Origin: Rhodopirellula sp.
GTDB taxonomy: Bacteria; Planctomycetota; Planctomycetia; Pirellulales; Pirellulaceae
Assembly (NCBI GenBank): GCA_002689655.1
Contig: NZHC01000088.1
Span: 11,540 to 60,167, forward strand
Length of the DNA: 48,628 bases
Direction of reading: 5' to 3'
Shown: in pieces, positions 27,072-35,547 of the stretch
Position numbering within the stretch: position 1 is the first letter of the stretch
Layout of the letters: each line of letters opens with the position of its first letter
The notes under the pieces: generated by a model
The model's database searches: none
What the model saw: the letters and a program-made list of their open reading frames with translations, nothing else
What the model was told of the DNA's origin: nothing
Program-made: the position numbers and the translations under genes

Positions 27072-27767
27072 ATGAAAGTTATGTCACCATCAATCCTCGG
27101 CCGCAAAGTCGGGATGACACAGGTTTACTTGGAGGACGGCCGCGCAGTGCCTGTGACGGTCATCCAAGCTGGTCCTTGTCATGTCCTGCAGGTTCGCAGT
27201 GAAGTTCGCGATGGCTATCAGGCCGTGCAGTTGGGTTTTGAGGATAAACCGCGTCGTTTGGCAAGTCGCAGTGAGCGTGGCCATGTCGCGAAGTTGGACA
27301 GCAAACGCTCGAAAAAGTTGGCTGCGTCCGGGGTCGAGTTGGTGGCCAAGGCTGGGTGTGAACCGCAGAAATTCATTCGCGAGTTCCGCGGCGAGACTGA
27401 TCTTGAAGTTGGTGCTGAGGTTACAGTCGGTCAGTTTGCTGAGATCAAGCGCGTTGATGTAACAGGTACGAGTAAGGGTCGCGGATTTGCTGGTGTGATG
27501 AAGCGGCACAACTTCTCTGGTCAGCGGGCGACTCACGGTGTAAAGAAAGTGCATCGTCACGCTGGTGGTACTGGTTGCAGTGCATCGCCAAGTAGGCTTT
27601 TTAAAGGTATTCGTATGGCGGGCCAGTATGGCAACGCCAAAACGACGTCCCGGAATCTTGAGTTGGTTCGAGTGGACGCTGAAAATAATTTGTTGCTCGT
27701 TCGTGGTGCTGTGCCGGGTCCGAATGGCGGCTTTGTGACCATTCGCGAAACGAACAAGGTGGGTTGA
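27072..27767 (+). CDS. rplC: 50S ribosomal protein L3
   Basis: About 231 residues (E. coli 209). The diagnostic start ILGRKVGMTQVY is at the N-terminus, and the loop near the peptidyl-transferase centre reads FSGQRATHGVKKVHRHAGGTGCSASPSRLFKGIRMAGQYG. The reading frame is open further upstream, but residues before MKVMSPSILG lack L3 character. The ATG at 27072 is preceded by GGGGCGAG; the ATG at 27081 is an alternative. L3 is one of the first proteins bound in 50S assembly. It ends 5 nt before rplD. Confidence 0.96.
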   Translation: MKVMSPSILGRKVGMTQVYLEDGRAVPVTVIQAGPCHVLQVRSEVRDGYQAVQLGFEDKPRRLASRSERGHVAKLDSKRSKKLAASGVELVAKAGCEPQKFIREFRGETDLEVGAEVTVGQFAEIKRVDVTGTSKGRGFAGVMKRHNFSGQRATHGVKKVHRHAGGTGCSASPSRLFKGIRMAGQYGNAKTTSRNLELVRVDAENNLLLVRGAVPGPNGGFVTIRETNKVG

Positions 27768-27772
27768 GGAAT

Positions 27773-28441
27773 ATGGCCACGCTGAAAGTTTTTGATGAGT
27801 CCGGCGGTGAAGTCGGTACCTACGAGATCGATACCGAGCAGATCGCGGCAGAAGTCAACAAGCAGTTGTTGCACGATGCGGTTGTGATGTACCAGGCGAA
27901 CTTGCGTCAGGGATCTCACAACACGCGGACCCGCGGTGAGGTTGCTGGTTCGACTAAGAAGATGTATCGCCAGAAGGGTACGGGTAATGCTCGTGCTGGT
28001 TCGCGTCGGTCGAACGTTCGTCGGGGTGGCGGCGTGGCTCGGACTGTCAAGCCGCGTGATTATAGTTATCGGCTCAATAAGAAGGCTGTACGTCTCGCGA
28101 CTCGCATGGCGATTCGGTCCAAGATCGACGATGGTGAGTTGGTGGTTGTTGAATCGCTGGGTTTTGATGCTCCGAAGACGGGCCGAATGGCGTCGGTCTT
28201 GAAGTCTCTTGGGCTAGATAAGACGACTACCTTGGTTGCGACCGCTGATCATGATGTTGCCGTTTATAAGAGTGGGCGTAATATCACCGGGGTTTCGGTT
28301 CAGCCAGTGCGGGAGCTCAATGCTCTTTCCGTGCTGAAACCAAATCGCATGCTGGTGACGCGAGAGGCGTTGGACAAGATTAAGGATGGCACCTTCGCGG
28401 GTGCTCTGGCGAGTGGCGAAGCCGCTGCCGGCGTTGAGTGA
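27773..28441 (+). CDS. rplD: 50S ribosomal protein L4
   Basis: A 222-residue L4 (E. coli 201). The conserved loop that lines the exit tunnel reads QGSHNTRTRGEVAGSTKKMYRQKGTGNARAGSRRSNVRRGGG, and YSYRLNKKAVRLA follows. The ATG at 27773 has GAGGA directly upstream, better than the in-frame TTG at 27764 that overlaps rplC. In E. coli L4 represses its own operon; whether that holds here is unknown, but the long leader of this operon leaves room for it. Confidence 0.96.
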   Translation: MATLKVFDESGGEVGTYEIDTEQIAAEVNKQLLHDAVVMYQANLRQGSHNTRTRGEVAGSTKKMYRQKGTGNARAGSRRSNVRRGGGVARTVKPRDYSYRLNKKAVRLATRMAIRSKIDDGELVVVESLGFDAPKTGRMASVLKSLGLDKTTTLVATADHDVAVYKSGRNITGVSVQPVRELNALSVLKPNRMLVTREALDKIKDGTFAGALASGEAAAGVE

Positions 28442-28470
28442 AGCAGACACATAAGACGAAGTGACTTCAG

Positions 28471-28794
28471 ATGACACAAATACAACCACCTGCAAGCCCT
28501 GAGGGCGGTATTGAGCTTGAGGCGCATCAGATTCTGTTGCGTCCGCTGGTTACCGAGAAGGGTGTGCATCGAGCTACACGTAACAACCAGTACGCGTTCG
28601 AGATTCATCGCGAAGCGACGAAGTTCGACGTCAAGCGAGCTGTGGAGGAGTTGTTCGAGGTGAAGGTCAAGAAGGTGCGGACGCAGAACCGAAAGGGAAA
28701 GCTGCGTCGCTACAAGTTTCGCTACGGTCGAACGGCCGATTGGAAAAAGGCAATCGTCGAGCTGCAGGAAGATCATCGGATTGACTTCTTCTAG
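28471..28794 (+). CDS. rplW: 50S ribosomal protein L23
   Basis: A 107-residue L23 (E. coli 100). Family features include ILLRPLVTEKGVHRATRNNQYAFEI, VKRAVEELFEVKVKKVRTQN and the basic loop KGKLRRYKFRYGR. L23 sits at the tunnel exit and docks trigger factor and SRP. An N-terminal extension of about 18 residues rich in Pro, Glu and Gly is atypical. The gene follows rplD after 29 nt. Confidence 0.95.
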   Translation: MTQIQPPASPEGGIELEAHQILLRPLVTEKGVHRATRNNQYAFEIHREATKFDVKRAVEELFEVKVKKVRTQNRKGKLRRYKFRYGRTADWKKAIVELQEDHRIDFF

Positions 28795-28837
28795 GCGGCG
28801 GTTGTTTAGCGGTGCGGATCGGAAATACGGTATTCAA

Positions 28838-28854
28838 GTAACGGTTAATTGAAA
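28838..28854 (+). promoter_or_regulatory. 17-nt element upstream of rplB (copy 1)
   Basis: GTAACGGTTAATTGAAA ends 5 nt before the rplB ATG and is nearly identical (15 of 17) to the element before rpsS. It takes the place of a Shine-Dalgarno sequence, which is absent. Role unknown. Confidence 0.4.
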
Positions 28855-28859
28855 ATAAA

Positions 28860-29720
28860 ATGGGCATTCGAGTCTACAAGCCGACAAGCGCCGGTCGACG
28901 TAATTCGTCGGTCAGCGATTTCGCCGAGTTGACGCCTGGGTACAAGCCAGAGCGGTCGCTGCTGCTACCCAAGCGAAAGACTGGTGGTCGTAATAACCAA
29001 GGTAAGATCACCGCGCGGCATCGAGGTGGTGGGCACAAGCAGAAATATCGAGTCGTCGATTTCCGTCGTGCCAAAGATGGCATGGCAGCAACGGTTGACT
29101 CTGTGCAGTACGATCCGAACCGCACCGCCAGAATCGCCTTGTTGAAGTACGCCGATGGTGAAAAAAGCTATGTTGTCGCGCCGGTTGGCCTCAAGGCAGG
29201 GGATTCGGTTCAGAATGGACCTGATTCGGCACCCGTTGTTGGCAATTGTATGCCGCTTAAGAATATTCCGCTCGGCACGACTGTTTGTTGCGTCGAGTTG
29301 CGTGCCGGTCGCGGTGCTGTTTTGTGCCGGTCGGCTGGAACATCGGCAACGCTGATGGCTCGCGAGGCTGACTGGGCGCAGATCTCACTGCCAAGTGGTG
29401 AGGTTCGTCGTGTGTCCAGTCTGTGTCGTGCCACGATTGGTCAGGTCGGCAATAGCGATCACATGAACGTCCGCTTGGGGAAAGCAGGCCGAGCAAGATG
29501 GCTTGGTCGACGTCCACACGTCCGGGGAACAGCCATGAACCCGGTCGATCACCCGCATGGTGGTGGTGAAGGTCGAACTAAGGGTGGTCGTCACCCAGTG
29601 AGTCCGACAGGCAAGAGTGCCAAAGGTGGTGCTACTCGCCAAAAGCGTAAGCCAAGTAATAGTTCGATCGTTCGTCGCCGTAAGAGTAAGCGGTACGGGC
29701 AGTTGAAACTGCACAAGTAA
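28860..29720 (+). CDS. rplB: 50S ribosomal protein L2
   Basis: A 286-residue L2 (E. coli 273). It has the family blocks [41 protein letters not shown], and the C-terminal [29 protein letters not shown], which includes the histidine implicated in peptidyl-transferase function. L2 is needed for subunit association. There is no Shine-Dalgarno sequence; a TTGAAA lies 5 nt before the ATG. The slightly longer C-terminus is basic. Confidence 0.97.
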   Translation: MGIRVYKPTSAGRRNSSVSDFAELTPGYKPERSLLLPKRKTGGRNNQGKITARHRGGGHKQKYRVVDFRRAKDGMAATVDSVQYDPNRTARIALLKYADGEKSYVVAPVGLKAGDSVQNGPDSAPVVGNCMPLKNIPLGTTVCCVELRAGRGAVLCRSAGTSATLMAREADWAQISLPSGEVRRVSSLCRATIGQVGNSDHMNVRLGKAGRARWLGRRPHVRGTAMNPVDHPHGGGEGRTKGGRHPVSPTGKSAKGGATRQKRKPSNSSIVRRRKSKRYGQLKLHK

Positions 29721-29758
29721 CCGATAATTACCTGGCGGTCTGACTGCCAATGGAACCT

Positions 29759-29775
29759 GTAACTGTCAATTGAAA
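29759..29775 (+). promoter_or_regulatory. 17-nt element upstream of rpsS (copy 2)
   Basis: GTAACTGTCAATTGAAA ends 4 nt before the rpsS ATG. It matches the element in front of rplB at 15 of 17 positions and at nearly the same spacing. A simpler TTGAAA occurs at 30054-30059, 5 nt before rplV. Confidence 0.4.
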
Positions 29776-29779
29776 TCTC

Positions 29780-30049
29780 ATGAGCCGAAGTAGCAAGAAA
29801 GGCCCATTCGTCGATCCAAAACTGTTTTTCAAAGTGCAAAAGCAGGCGGAGACGGGGCGCAGTGAACCGATCAAGACGTGGGCTCGAGCCTGTACGATTG
29901 TTCCTGAGTTCGTGAATGTCATATTCATGGTTCATGACGGTCGCAAGCATGTGAAGGTCGCCGTCACTGAGGATATGGTAGGGCACAAGTTGGGCGAGTT
30001 TGCTCCCACGCGGACATTCAAGGGTCATAGCGGAAAGGGCAAGAAGTAG
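29780..30049 (+). CDS. rpsS: 30S ribosomal protein S19
   Basis: An 89-residue S19 (E. coli 92). [19 protein letters not shown] and [14 protein letters not shown], then [41 protein letters not shown] are fully typical. S19 forms a head complex with S13. It lies 59 nt after rplB and has no Shine-Dalgarno sequence before its ATG. Confidence 0.97.
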   Translation: MSRSSKKGPFVDPKLFFKVQKQAETGRSEPIKTWARACTIVPEFVNVIFMVHDGRKHVKVAVTEDMVGHKLGEFAPTRTFKGHSGKGKK

Positions 30050-30064
30050 TTTCTTGAAATCACA

Positions 30065-30424
30065 ATGACAAGCTTTCACTCAAGACACAAAAACGCACGT
30101 ATCAGCGCACAGAAGGTTCGCCCCTTGGCAGACTTGGTGCGTGGCATGTACGCAGACGAGGCTCTCGACGCACTCAAGTTCCAACCGCAACGCGGTGCAC
30201 GGATGCTTGAGAAGGTGATCAAGAGTGCTGTTGGCAACGCCCAGCAGCCTGAGCAAAATAGCGGTCGGAGTCATCGTATCGAGGAATTGGTTTTGACGGA
30301 GGTTTGCGTAGATGGCGGGCCAATGTTTAAGCGAATTCGTCCACGTGCTCGCGGCAGTGCTTTTACGATTAAAAAACGCAGTAGTCACATTCGCGTCGCG
30401 TTGACGCCAATTGAAGAGCTGTAG
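30065..30424 (+). CDS. rplV: 50S ribosomal protein L22
   Basis: A 119-residue L22 (E. coli 110). ARISAQKVRPLADLVRG near the N-terminus and the tunnel loop RIRPRARGSAFTIKKRSSHIRV near the C-terminus are diagnostic. The hairpin loop narrows the exit tunnel and is where macrolide resistance changes occur in other bacteria; no such change can be claimed here. The ATG follows TTGAAATCACA, with no Shine-Dalgarno sequence. It starts 15 nt after rpsS. Confidence 0.96.
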   Translation: MTSFHSRHKNARISAQKVRPLADLVRGMYADEALDALKFQPQRGARMLEKVIKSAVGNAQQPEQNSGRSHRIEELVLTEVCVDGGPMFKRIRPRARGSAFTIKKRSSHIRVALTPIEEL

Positions 30425-30467
30425 TTCCAGTAACGATTCCACTTACTCATAATTGACTGAGTCCCAG

Positions 30468-31178
30468 ATGGGTCAAAAAGTTAACCCTATTGCATTCCGA
30501 ACCGGCGTTACCCGTGGGTGGTCGAGCCGATGGTACGCATCGAAGCAAGATTTCGCAGCGTTGTTGGTCGAGGACCGCAAGCTTCGGAACTTCATTACGA
30601 ACCATCCGAAAAAGAGCCAGTACCGCAGTGCTGGTATCGACCGCATCGAGATTGAGCGGACTCGTGATGAAGTACGCGTCATGATGTTCGTTGCTCGTCC
30701 CGGATTGATCATTGGGAAAAAAGGCCAGGAGATCGAGATTCTTCAGGCTGAACTACAGAATTTGATCGGTCGACGAATTAACCTGAAGGTTGAGGAAGTC
30801 GGTCGACCTGAATTGCAGGCTCAGCTGGTTGCTGAGGATATCGCACAACAGCTTGCCAAGAGGTCAAGCTTCCGAAGGACAATGAAACGTTCTTTGGAGC
30901 AGACCATGGATGCGGGTGCTAAAGGCATCAAGATCCAGATGGCAGGACGTTTAGGCGGTGCCGAGATGGCCCGTCGGGAAAAGCAGATTGCAGGCTCGAT
31001 TCCATTGAGTACTCTGCAAGCAAAAATTGATTATGGATTCACCGAAGCGATGACGCCACAGGGGCACATCGGGATTCAGGTGTGGATAAACCAAGGTACT
31101 TACGGAGACGACACCGATGGCGCTGATGCCCAAGCGGGTCAAGCATCGAAAAAGCCAAAGAGGTCGTATAAAAGGTAG
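30468..31178 (+). CDS. rpsC: 30S ribosomal protein S3
   Basis: A 236-residue S3 (E. coli 233) starting at the ATG of MGQKVNPIAFRTGV; a TTG five codons earlier is not needed. The KH domain motif LIIGKKGQEIEILQAEL and the C-terminal core GAKGIKIQMAGRLGGAEMARRE are present. S3 helps form the mRNA entry site and unwinds mRNA. The last 20 or so residues (ending KKPKRSYKR) are encoded by bases that also encode the start of L16: the two genes overlap by 62 nt. Confidence 0.97.
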   Translation: MGQKVNPIAFRTGVTRGWSSRWYASKQDFAALLVEDRKLRNFITNHPKKSQYRSAGIDRIEIERTRDEVRVMMFVARPGLIIGKKGQEIEILQAELQNLIGRRINLKVEEVGRPELQAQLVAEDIAQQLAKRSSFRRTMKRSLEQTMDAGAKGIKIQMAGRLGGAEMARREKQIAGSIPLSTLQAKIDYGFTEAMTPQGHIGIQVWINQGTYGDDTDGADAQAGQASKKPKRSYKR

Positions 31179-31533
31179 CGCGACGCGCGGCAACACGGTG
31201 GTCTTTGGTGACTATGGGATTCAGTCCCTGGAACCCGGTTGGGTTAAAGCCACGACGATCGAAGCCGGCCGTATCGCTGCTCAGCAATACGTCCGCGGCG
31301 AAGGAAAGCTTTACATTCGGATCTTCCCAGATAAGTCTGTCTCCAGCACTCCGTTGGAAACCAGAATGGGTAAAGGTAAGGGTGAGCCGGACTTCTGGGC
31401 CGCGGTCGTCAAGCCGGGCACTATCCTTTACGAACTCGGCGGCGTCACGGAGCAGCAGGCCAAGGTGTGTTTTGCACGCCTTGCTAGCAAGCTTCCCGTG
31501 AAAGTCCGTTTTGTGGAGCGTCGATCCGCCTAG
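31117..31533 (+). CDS. rplP: 50S ribosomal protein L16
   Basis: A 138-residue L16 (E. coli 136). The conserved start [41 protein letters not shown] and the [17 protein letters not shown] block confirm the family. L16 contacts the A-site tRNA and organises the 50S. GGAGA lies 8 nt before the ATG at 31117, inside rpsC. The start is fixed by family conservation, so the 62-nt overlap with rpsC is real rather than a start-calling error. Confidence 0.97.
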   Translation: MALMPKRVKHRKSQRGRIKGSATRGNTVVFGDYGIQSLEPGWVKATTIEAGRIAAQQYVRGEGKLYIRIFPDKSVSSTPLETRMGKGKGEPDFWAAVVKPGTILYELGGVTEQQAKVCFARLASKLPVKVRFVERRSA

Positions 31534-31628
31534 TGCGGTTGCCGCCCCAAAGGTCGTGATGCCTGCATCACGCCTGCCGCAATCCTGTGGCTGAATGAAT
31601 TTTCGGTTCGCATTAAAGACATATAGAT

Positions 31629-31829
31629 ATGAGCAGTAACACTGAACTTCGCGAAATGAGCGATGAACAACTCGATGCGACCGCCAAAGAGGCGGCGCAG
31701 ACGCTGTTCAGGCTTCGTTTTCAATCTCAGTCAGAGAGGTTGAATACACCAAGCGAGATTAGAAAAAACCGCCGCCTGATCGCTCGGATCAAAACGATCC
31801 AAACTGAGCGTCAGAAAGCGATCAGTTAG
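31629..31829 (+). CDS. rpmC: 50S ribosomal protein L29
   Basis: A 66-residue L29 (E. coli 63). The helical pattern ELREMSDEQLDATAKEAAQTLFRLRFQ and the C-terminal KNRRLIARIKTIQTERQ are characteristic. L29 lies beside L23 at the tunnel exit. The gene begins 95 nt after rplP. No Shine-Dalgarno sequence was seen before the ATG. Confidence 0.94.
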   Translation: MSSNTELREMSDEQLDATAKEAAQTLFRLRFQSQSERLNTPSEIRKNRRLIARIKTIQTERQKAIS

Positions 31830-31871
31830 TAACACCACCCTTTACCTACAGTAGAACTCGGACCTGACTCC

Positions 31872-32240
31872 ATGCCGAAACGTGTTGTTTCCGGAATCGT
31901 GACCAGCGACAAGATGAGTAAGACTCGTCGTGTCGAAATTAACCGTTTGGTCAAGCATCCGAAGTATAAGAAATACATCCGCCGCCGCACCGTCTGCTAC
32001 GCCCATGATGAGGGCAATGAGTCGGGCACGGGGGATCGTGTGGAAATCATCGAATCGGCACCGCTGAGCAAACTGAAGCGTTGGCGTTTGGTTCGCGTGC
32101 TTGAAAAGAGTACCGAAGTAGACGTCGCTGCCCTGCGTGCAGCTCGGAAAGGTGCTACCCAGGCAGAGTCGGAAGCGATTGAAGCTGCCCATGCTGGTGA
32201 TGAGGCTGATGAGACTAGTGAAGAGACCGCAGGTGAGTGA
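31872..32240 (+). CDS. rpsQ: 30S ribosomal protein S17 with acidic C-terminal extension
   Basis: A 122-residue S17, clearly longer than the usual 80-90. The OB-fold core is recognised by VVSGIVTSDKMSKTRRVEINRLVKHPKYKKYIRR and HDEGNESGTGDRVEIIESAPLSKLKRWRLV. After about residue 80 a tail rich in Ala, Glu, Asp and Ser follows, ending DEADETSEETAGE. Such acidic tails are unusual for an rRNA-binding protein and may interact with basic neighbours or factors. It lies 42 nt after rpmC. Confidence 0.95.
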   Translation: MPKRVVSGIVTSDKMSKTRRVEINRLVKHPKYKKYIRRRTVCYAHDEGNESGTGDRVEIIESAPLSKLKRWRLVRVLEKSTEVDVAALRAARKGATQAESEAIEAAHAGDEADETSEETAGE

Positions 32241-32301
32241 TCCGTCAAGGGCCATCCACGACCGAAGTTAGCAAAAGCCTTTTAGGCAGTAAGATAAGAA
32301 A

Positions 32302-32670
32302 ATGATCCAACAAGAATCCCGACTCGATGTGGCCGACAATACCGGCGCCCGACAAGTCATGTGTATCAAGGTGCTCGGTGGAAGCCGTCGCCGCTTTGCA
32401 GGCTTGGGTGATGTGATTGTGTGCAGCGTCAAGAGTGTGATCCCTGGCAGTGAAATTAAGAAGAAGTCGATTGTTCGTGCAGTGATTGTTCGAACAAAGC
32501 AGCCGACTCGACGCACTGACGGGAGCTACATCAAGTTTGACAGTAATGCTGTTGTGCTGATTGATAAAGACAAGACGCCTCGCGGCACACGCATCTTTGG
32601 TGCGGTCGCTCGTGAGTTGCGTGATCGCAGCTTCATGAAGATTGTCAGTCTGGCCAATGAGGTTGTTTGA
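32302..32670 (+). CDS. rplN: 50S ribosomal protein L14
   Basis: A 122-residue L14 (E. coli 123). [27 protein letters not shown] and the loop [34 protein letters not shown] are standard, ending in GPVARELR-like [24 protein letters not shown]14 forms part of an intersubunit bridge and is the docking site of RsfS. It follows rpsQ by 61 nt. Confidence 0.97.
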   Translation: MIQQESRLDVADNTGARQVMCIKVLGGSRRRFAGLGDVIVCSVKSVIPGSEIKKKSIVRAVIVRTKQPTRRTDGSYIKFDSNAVVLIDKDKTPRGTRIFGAVARELRDRSFMKIVSLANEVV

Positions 32671-32729
32671 CCAGCAACGAATGAAGTTTACCGTTAGAAA
32701 CCACACAGTTTGAAACGAAATAAGAAGTC

Positions 32730-33077
32730 ATGTATTTCCGTATTGATGACGAAGTTCAAGTGATCTCCGGCGCGGGAAAGCTTGCCAGAGGCAAGATCCT
32801 GAAGATCGACCGAAAGAATAATAAGGTCGTTGTTGAAGGAGTTGCCAAGGTGTGGAAGCACGTGCGTCGGAGTCAGAAAAATCCACAGGGTGGACGGCTC
32901 GAGAAGGAAATGCCGATCAGTGCCAGCAACGTCATGATTGTCGATCCCACCACAGGGAAGCCGACTAAGATTGGCGTTCGGTTTCTGGAGGACGGAAGCA
33001 AAGAGCGTTACGCGAAAGCCAGCGGTGCCAGCTTGGGCAAGATCGCTCCCGTTCGTGAGCGGCACGCCAGCAAATAA
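32730..33077 (+). CDS. rplX: 50S ribosomal protein L24
   Basis: A 115-residue L24 (E. coli 104). The KOW motif region DEVQVISGAGKLARGKILKIDRKNNKVVVEGV and KHVRRSQKNPQGGRLEKEMPISASNVMIVDP are clear. L24 is an assembly initiator of the 50S. The C-terminus carries a short extension that is basic. It starts 59 nt after rplN. Confidence 0.95.
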   Translation: MYFRIDDEVQVISGAGKLARGKILKIDRKNNKVVVEGVAKVWKHVRRSQKNPQGGRLEKEMPISASNVMIVDPTTGKPTKIGVRFLEDGSKERYAKASGASLGKIAPVRERHASK

Positions 33078-33174
33078 CGAATTTCAACATGGCGTGCCAG
33101 TGAAATGAGCACGATACAAACACCGATCAACATAAGATAACAGTTGTTAGAAACCGCGAACGCGGAACAAACAA

Positions 33175-33750
33175 ATGGCAGAATCAAAACCAAGATTGCA
33201 GGTCCGCTACGAGAACGACGTCCGCAAGGCGTTGGCCGAGTTGCACGGATATAAGAATCCGCACCAGATTCCAGGTGTCGAAAAGATCACGCTCAATATG
33301 GGTGTCGGTCAGGCGATTGGAGACAAGAAAGTGCTCGATCTTGCTTATGAGTGCATGACGGAGATCTCGGGTCAAAAGCCTGTGATCACCAACGCTCGCA
33401 AATCGATCGCTAACTTCCGGCTTCGCGAAGGCATGCCCATTGGATGCATGGTTACCTTGCGACGTCAGCGAATGTACGAGTTCCTCGATCGATTGGTTTC
33501 GGTCGTTTTACCTCGTGTTCGTGACTTCCGCGGCATTAGCCGCAAAGCATTTGATGGACGTGGTAATTACACGCTTGGCTTGACCGAGCAGCTGGTGTTT
33601 CCGGAGTTGAATCCGGATAAGTTCACTCGCCCCCAGGGCATGAACATCACCATCGTGACGACCGCAAATACGAACGACGAAGCTCGTGACCTGCTTGAGA
33701 AGCTTGGAATGCCTTTCAAGCAGGACGACAGTAAAAAGGGAGCGGCGTAA
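33175..33750 (+). CDS. rplE: 50S ribosomal protein L5
   Basis: A 191-residue L5 (E. coli 179). Recognised by [45 protein letters not shown] and [29 protein letters not shown]5 binds 5S rRNA and contacts P-site tRNA. The gene is preceded by 97 nt with several AAC-rich short repeats but no Shine-Dalgarno sequence. Confidence 0.97.
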   Translation: MAESKPRLQVRYENDVRKALAELHGYKNPHQIPGVEKITLNMGVGQAIGDKKVLDLAYECMTEISGQKPVITNARKSIANFRLREGMPIGCMVTLRRQRMYEFLDRLVSVVLPRVRDFRGISRKAFDGRGNYTLGLTEQLVFPELNPDKFTRPQGMNITIVTTANTNDEARDLLEKLGMPFKQDDSKKGAA

Positions 33751-33809
33751 GTTAGTTTACGACGCGACAGAATCTTCCACTTTACAGCCAAGTAACTGAA
33801 AGTCACCCC

Positions 33810-33995
33810 GTGGCAAGCAAATCGAAGATAGCCAAGGCCAATCGAAAGCCAAAGTTTAGTAGTCGGAAGGAGAACCGTTGCACATTCTGCGGCCGTCCTC
33901 GTTCGGTTTACCGCAAGTTCGGACTTTGCCGGATTTGTTTTCGCGAAAACGCGAATCTCGGGCTGATCCCGGGTGTTCGCAAGGCCAGCTGGTGA
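33810..33995 (+). CDS. rpsZ: 30S ribosomal protein S14, zinc-binding type Z
   Basis: A 61-residue S14 of the short C+ type. Two CxxC pairs ([10 protein letters not shown] and CRICFRE) bind one zinc ion, and the ending [12 protein letters not shown] is typical. Short zinc S14 is normal in many phyla; zinc-free paralogues elsewhere in the genome can replace it under zinc limitation. GTG at 33810 is the only good start. It lies 59 nt after rplE and 34 nt before rpsH. Confidence 0.96.
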   Translation: MASKSKIAKANRKPKFSSRKENRCTFCGRPRSVYRKFGLCRICFRENANLGLIPGVRKASW

Positions 33996-34029
33996 GAATC
34001 GAAAGAGTCGAAGGGGAGTAGACAACATT

Positions 34030-34428
34030 ATGATGACCGACCCAATTGCCGACATGCTCACTCGCATCCGTAACGCGGTACGCGTTGAGAAGCCATTTGT
34101 CGATATTCCATCCAGTCGTTTCAAGCGTGGCATTGCCGACGTTCTGAAACGCGAAGGTTTCATCTGGGACTGGAAGGAAGTGGACGAGGAAAGCCCTACG
34201 TCCACACTTAGATTAGAACTGAAATATGGGCCCAATGGTGAGCGAGTGATCCAGACGATCAAGCGTGTCAGCAAGCCCGGACGTCGCATGTACACCCGTG
34301 GTAAAGAACTCAAGCCAGTGCTTGGTGGGCTGGGAATCAGCATCATCAGTAGCAGTCGAGGTGTGATCAGTGATCGCGAAGCTCGACGCGAGAACATTGG
34401 TGGTGAGGTGCTTTGCGAAGTCGCCTGA
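34030..34428 (+). CDS. rpsH: 30S ribosomal protein S8
   Basis: A 132-residue S8 (E. coli 130). The start is the ATG pair at 34030/34033, giving MTDPIADMLTRIRNAVRV; the frame is open upstream but without S8 character. GGGGAG lies 11 nt before. The C-terminal RNA-binding motif GLGISIISSSRGVISDREARRENIGGEVLCEVA is intact. In E. coli S8 is the translational repressor of the spc operon; the corresponding site in this cluster was not identified. Confidence 0.96.
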   Translation: MMTDPIADMLTRIRNAVRVEKPFVDIPSSRFKRGIADVLKREGFIWDWKEVDEESPTSTLRLELKYGPNGERVIQTIKRVSKPGRRMYTRGKELKPVLGGLGISIISSSRGVISDREARRENIGGEVLCEVA

Positions 34429-34525
34429 TGCCGGTTCCAGTGAATGTCGATCGATTTGCGTTCACAAAGAATTGGATCCCGGATTTGCCAAGCAAAATAC
34501 TTAGACTGAAATAAAAGCAACTGTT

Positions 34526-35071
34526 ATGAGTCGCATTGGACAAAAACCCGTAGCGATCGAAGGTGGCGCAAAAGTTAGCGTTACCGATCGTCTCATCAAT
34601 GTCGAAGGACCAAAAGGCAAGCTCGAGTACGAGCATCGCCCCGAGGTCTCCGTCAGCGTTGATACTGACACGAACAGTGTCATCATCAAGCGGAACGGCA
34701 ATGATCGTTCGTCTCGTGAATTTCACGGTTTGACCCGAGCTTTGATCGCTAACATGGTCGAAGGCGTGACCAAGGGTTATGAGAAGAAGCTGGAAATCGT
34801 CGGTGTTGGTTACATCGCTGCGATTCAGGGTGATGTCCTACAACTCCGAGTTGGTTACGCCAATGAGCTGCATCAGAAGATTCCGAAGACTCTCGATGTG
34901 ACTTGCCCTGACCAGACTCATATCGTCGTTCAGGGTTGCGATAAACAGCAGGTAGGACAGTTTGCCGCCGAAGTTCGGTCGCTCAGGAAACCGGAGCCCT
35001 ACAAGGGCAAGGGAATTCGCTATCAGGGTGAGCAGGTCAAAATCAAGCCTGGTAAATCCGCAACCAAATAA
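34526..35071 (+). CDS. rplF: 50S ribosomal protein L6
   Basis: A 181-residue L6 (E. coli 177). MSRIGQKPVAIEGGAKVSVTD, VEGPKGKLEYEH, and the C-terminal QVGQFAAEVRSLRKPEPYKGKGIRYQGE are diagnostic. L6 lies near the factor-binding centre. A CTGAAA lies 14 nt before the ATG; no Shine-Dalgarno sequence is seen. Confidence 0.97.
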   Translation: MSRIGQKPVAIEGGAKVSVTDRLINVEGPKGKLEYEHRPEVSVSVDTDTNSVIIKRNGNDRSSREFHGLTRALIANMVEGVTKGYEKKLEIVGVGYIAAIQGDVLQLRVGYANELHQKIPKTLDVTCPDQTHIVVQGCDKQQVGQFAAEVRSLRKPEPYKGKGIRYQGEQVKIKPGKSATK

Positions 35072-35134
35072 AACAATACCTAAAAAGAATGCCTGCCTGA
35101 CCCCAAGGTTGGAATTGGCTCGAACGGTAATCAG

Positions 35135-35503
35135 ATGGATAAGAATAAGAAACTTCAGAAAAAACGACTCCGACGCCGCCAGCATGTGCGAAACAAGTTG
35201 CGTGGAACGACGGAACAACCTCGGATGTGTATCAGCCGCACGTTGAAGCACTTCAGCTGTCAAGTGGTGGATGATCTCTCCGGAAAAACTCTCGTCAGTG
35301 CCAGCACGCGTGACAAAGCCGTTCGGTCGGATGTCGGCGTGGGAGGCAATTGCGATGCTGCTGCCGCGATCGGGAAAGCGATCGCAGAAAAGGCATCAGC
35401 CGCTGGAATCAAACGTGTTCGGCTCGATCGTGGGCACAATAAGTACCACGGACGGGTTCTGGCTTTTGCTGAGGCTGCCCGCGAGGGTGGGCTCGAATTC
35501 TAA
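35135..35503 (+). CDS. rplR: 50S ribosomal protein L18
   Basis: A 122-residue L18 (E. coli 117). The basic N-terminus RLRRRQHVRNKLRGTTEQPRMCISRTLKHFSCQVVDD and the C-terminal RVRLDRGHNKYHGRVLAFAEAAREGGLEF are typical. L18 carries 5S rRNA into the 50S with L5. It is 44 nt upstream of the proposed rpsE start. Confidence 0.96.
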   Translation: MDKNKKLQKKRLRRRQHVRNKLRGTTEQPRMCISRTLKHFSCQVVDDLSGKTLVSASTRDKAVRSDVGVGGNCDAAAAIGKAIAEKASAAGIKRVRLDRGHNKYHGRVLAFAEAAREGGLEF

Positions 35504-35547
35504 TTTAACGAAACAAACAGATAGCACCTCCTGAAGAGGATTGAACC

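Noticed and set aside
33567-34520. A long open frame on the reverse strand across rplE, rpsZ, rpsH and rplF
   Set aside because: It is antisense to four certain ribosomal genes, has no family features and is rich in Ser and Arg as expected for a mirror of coding sequence.
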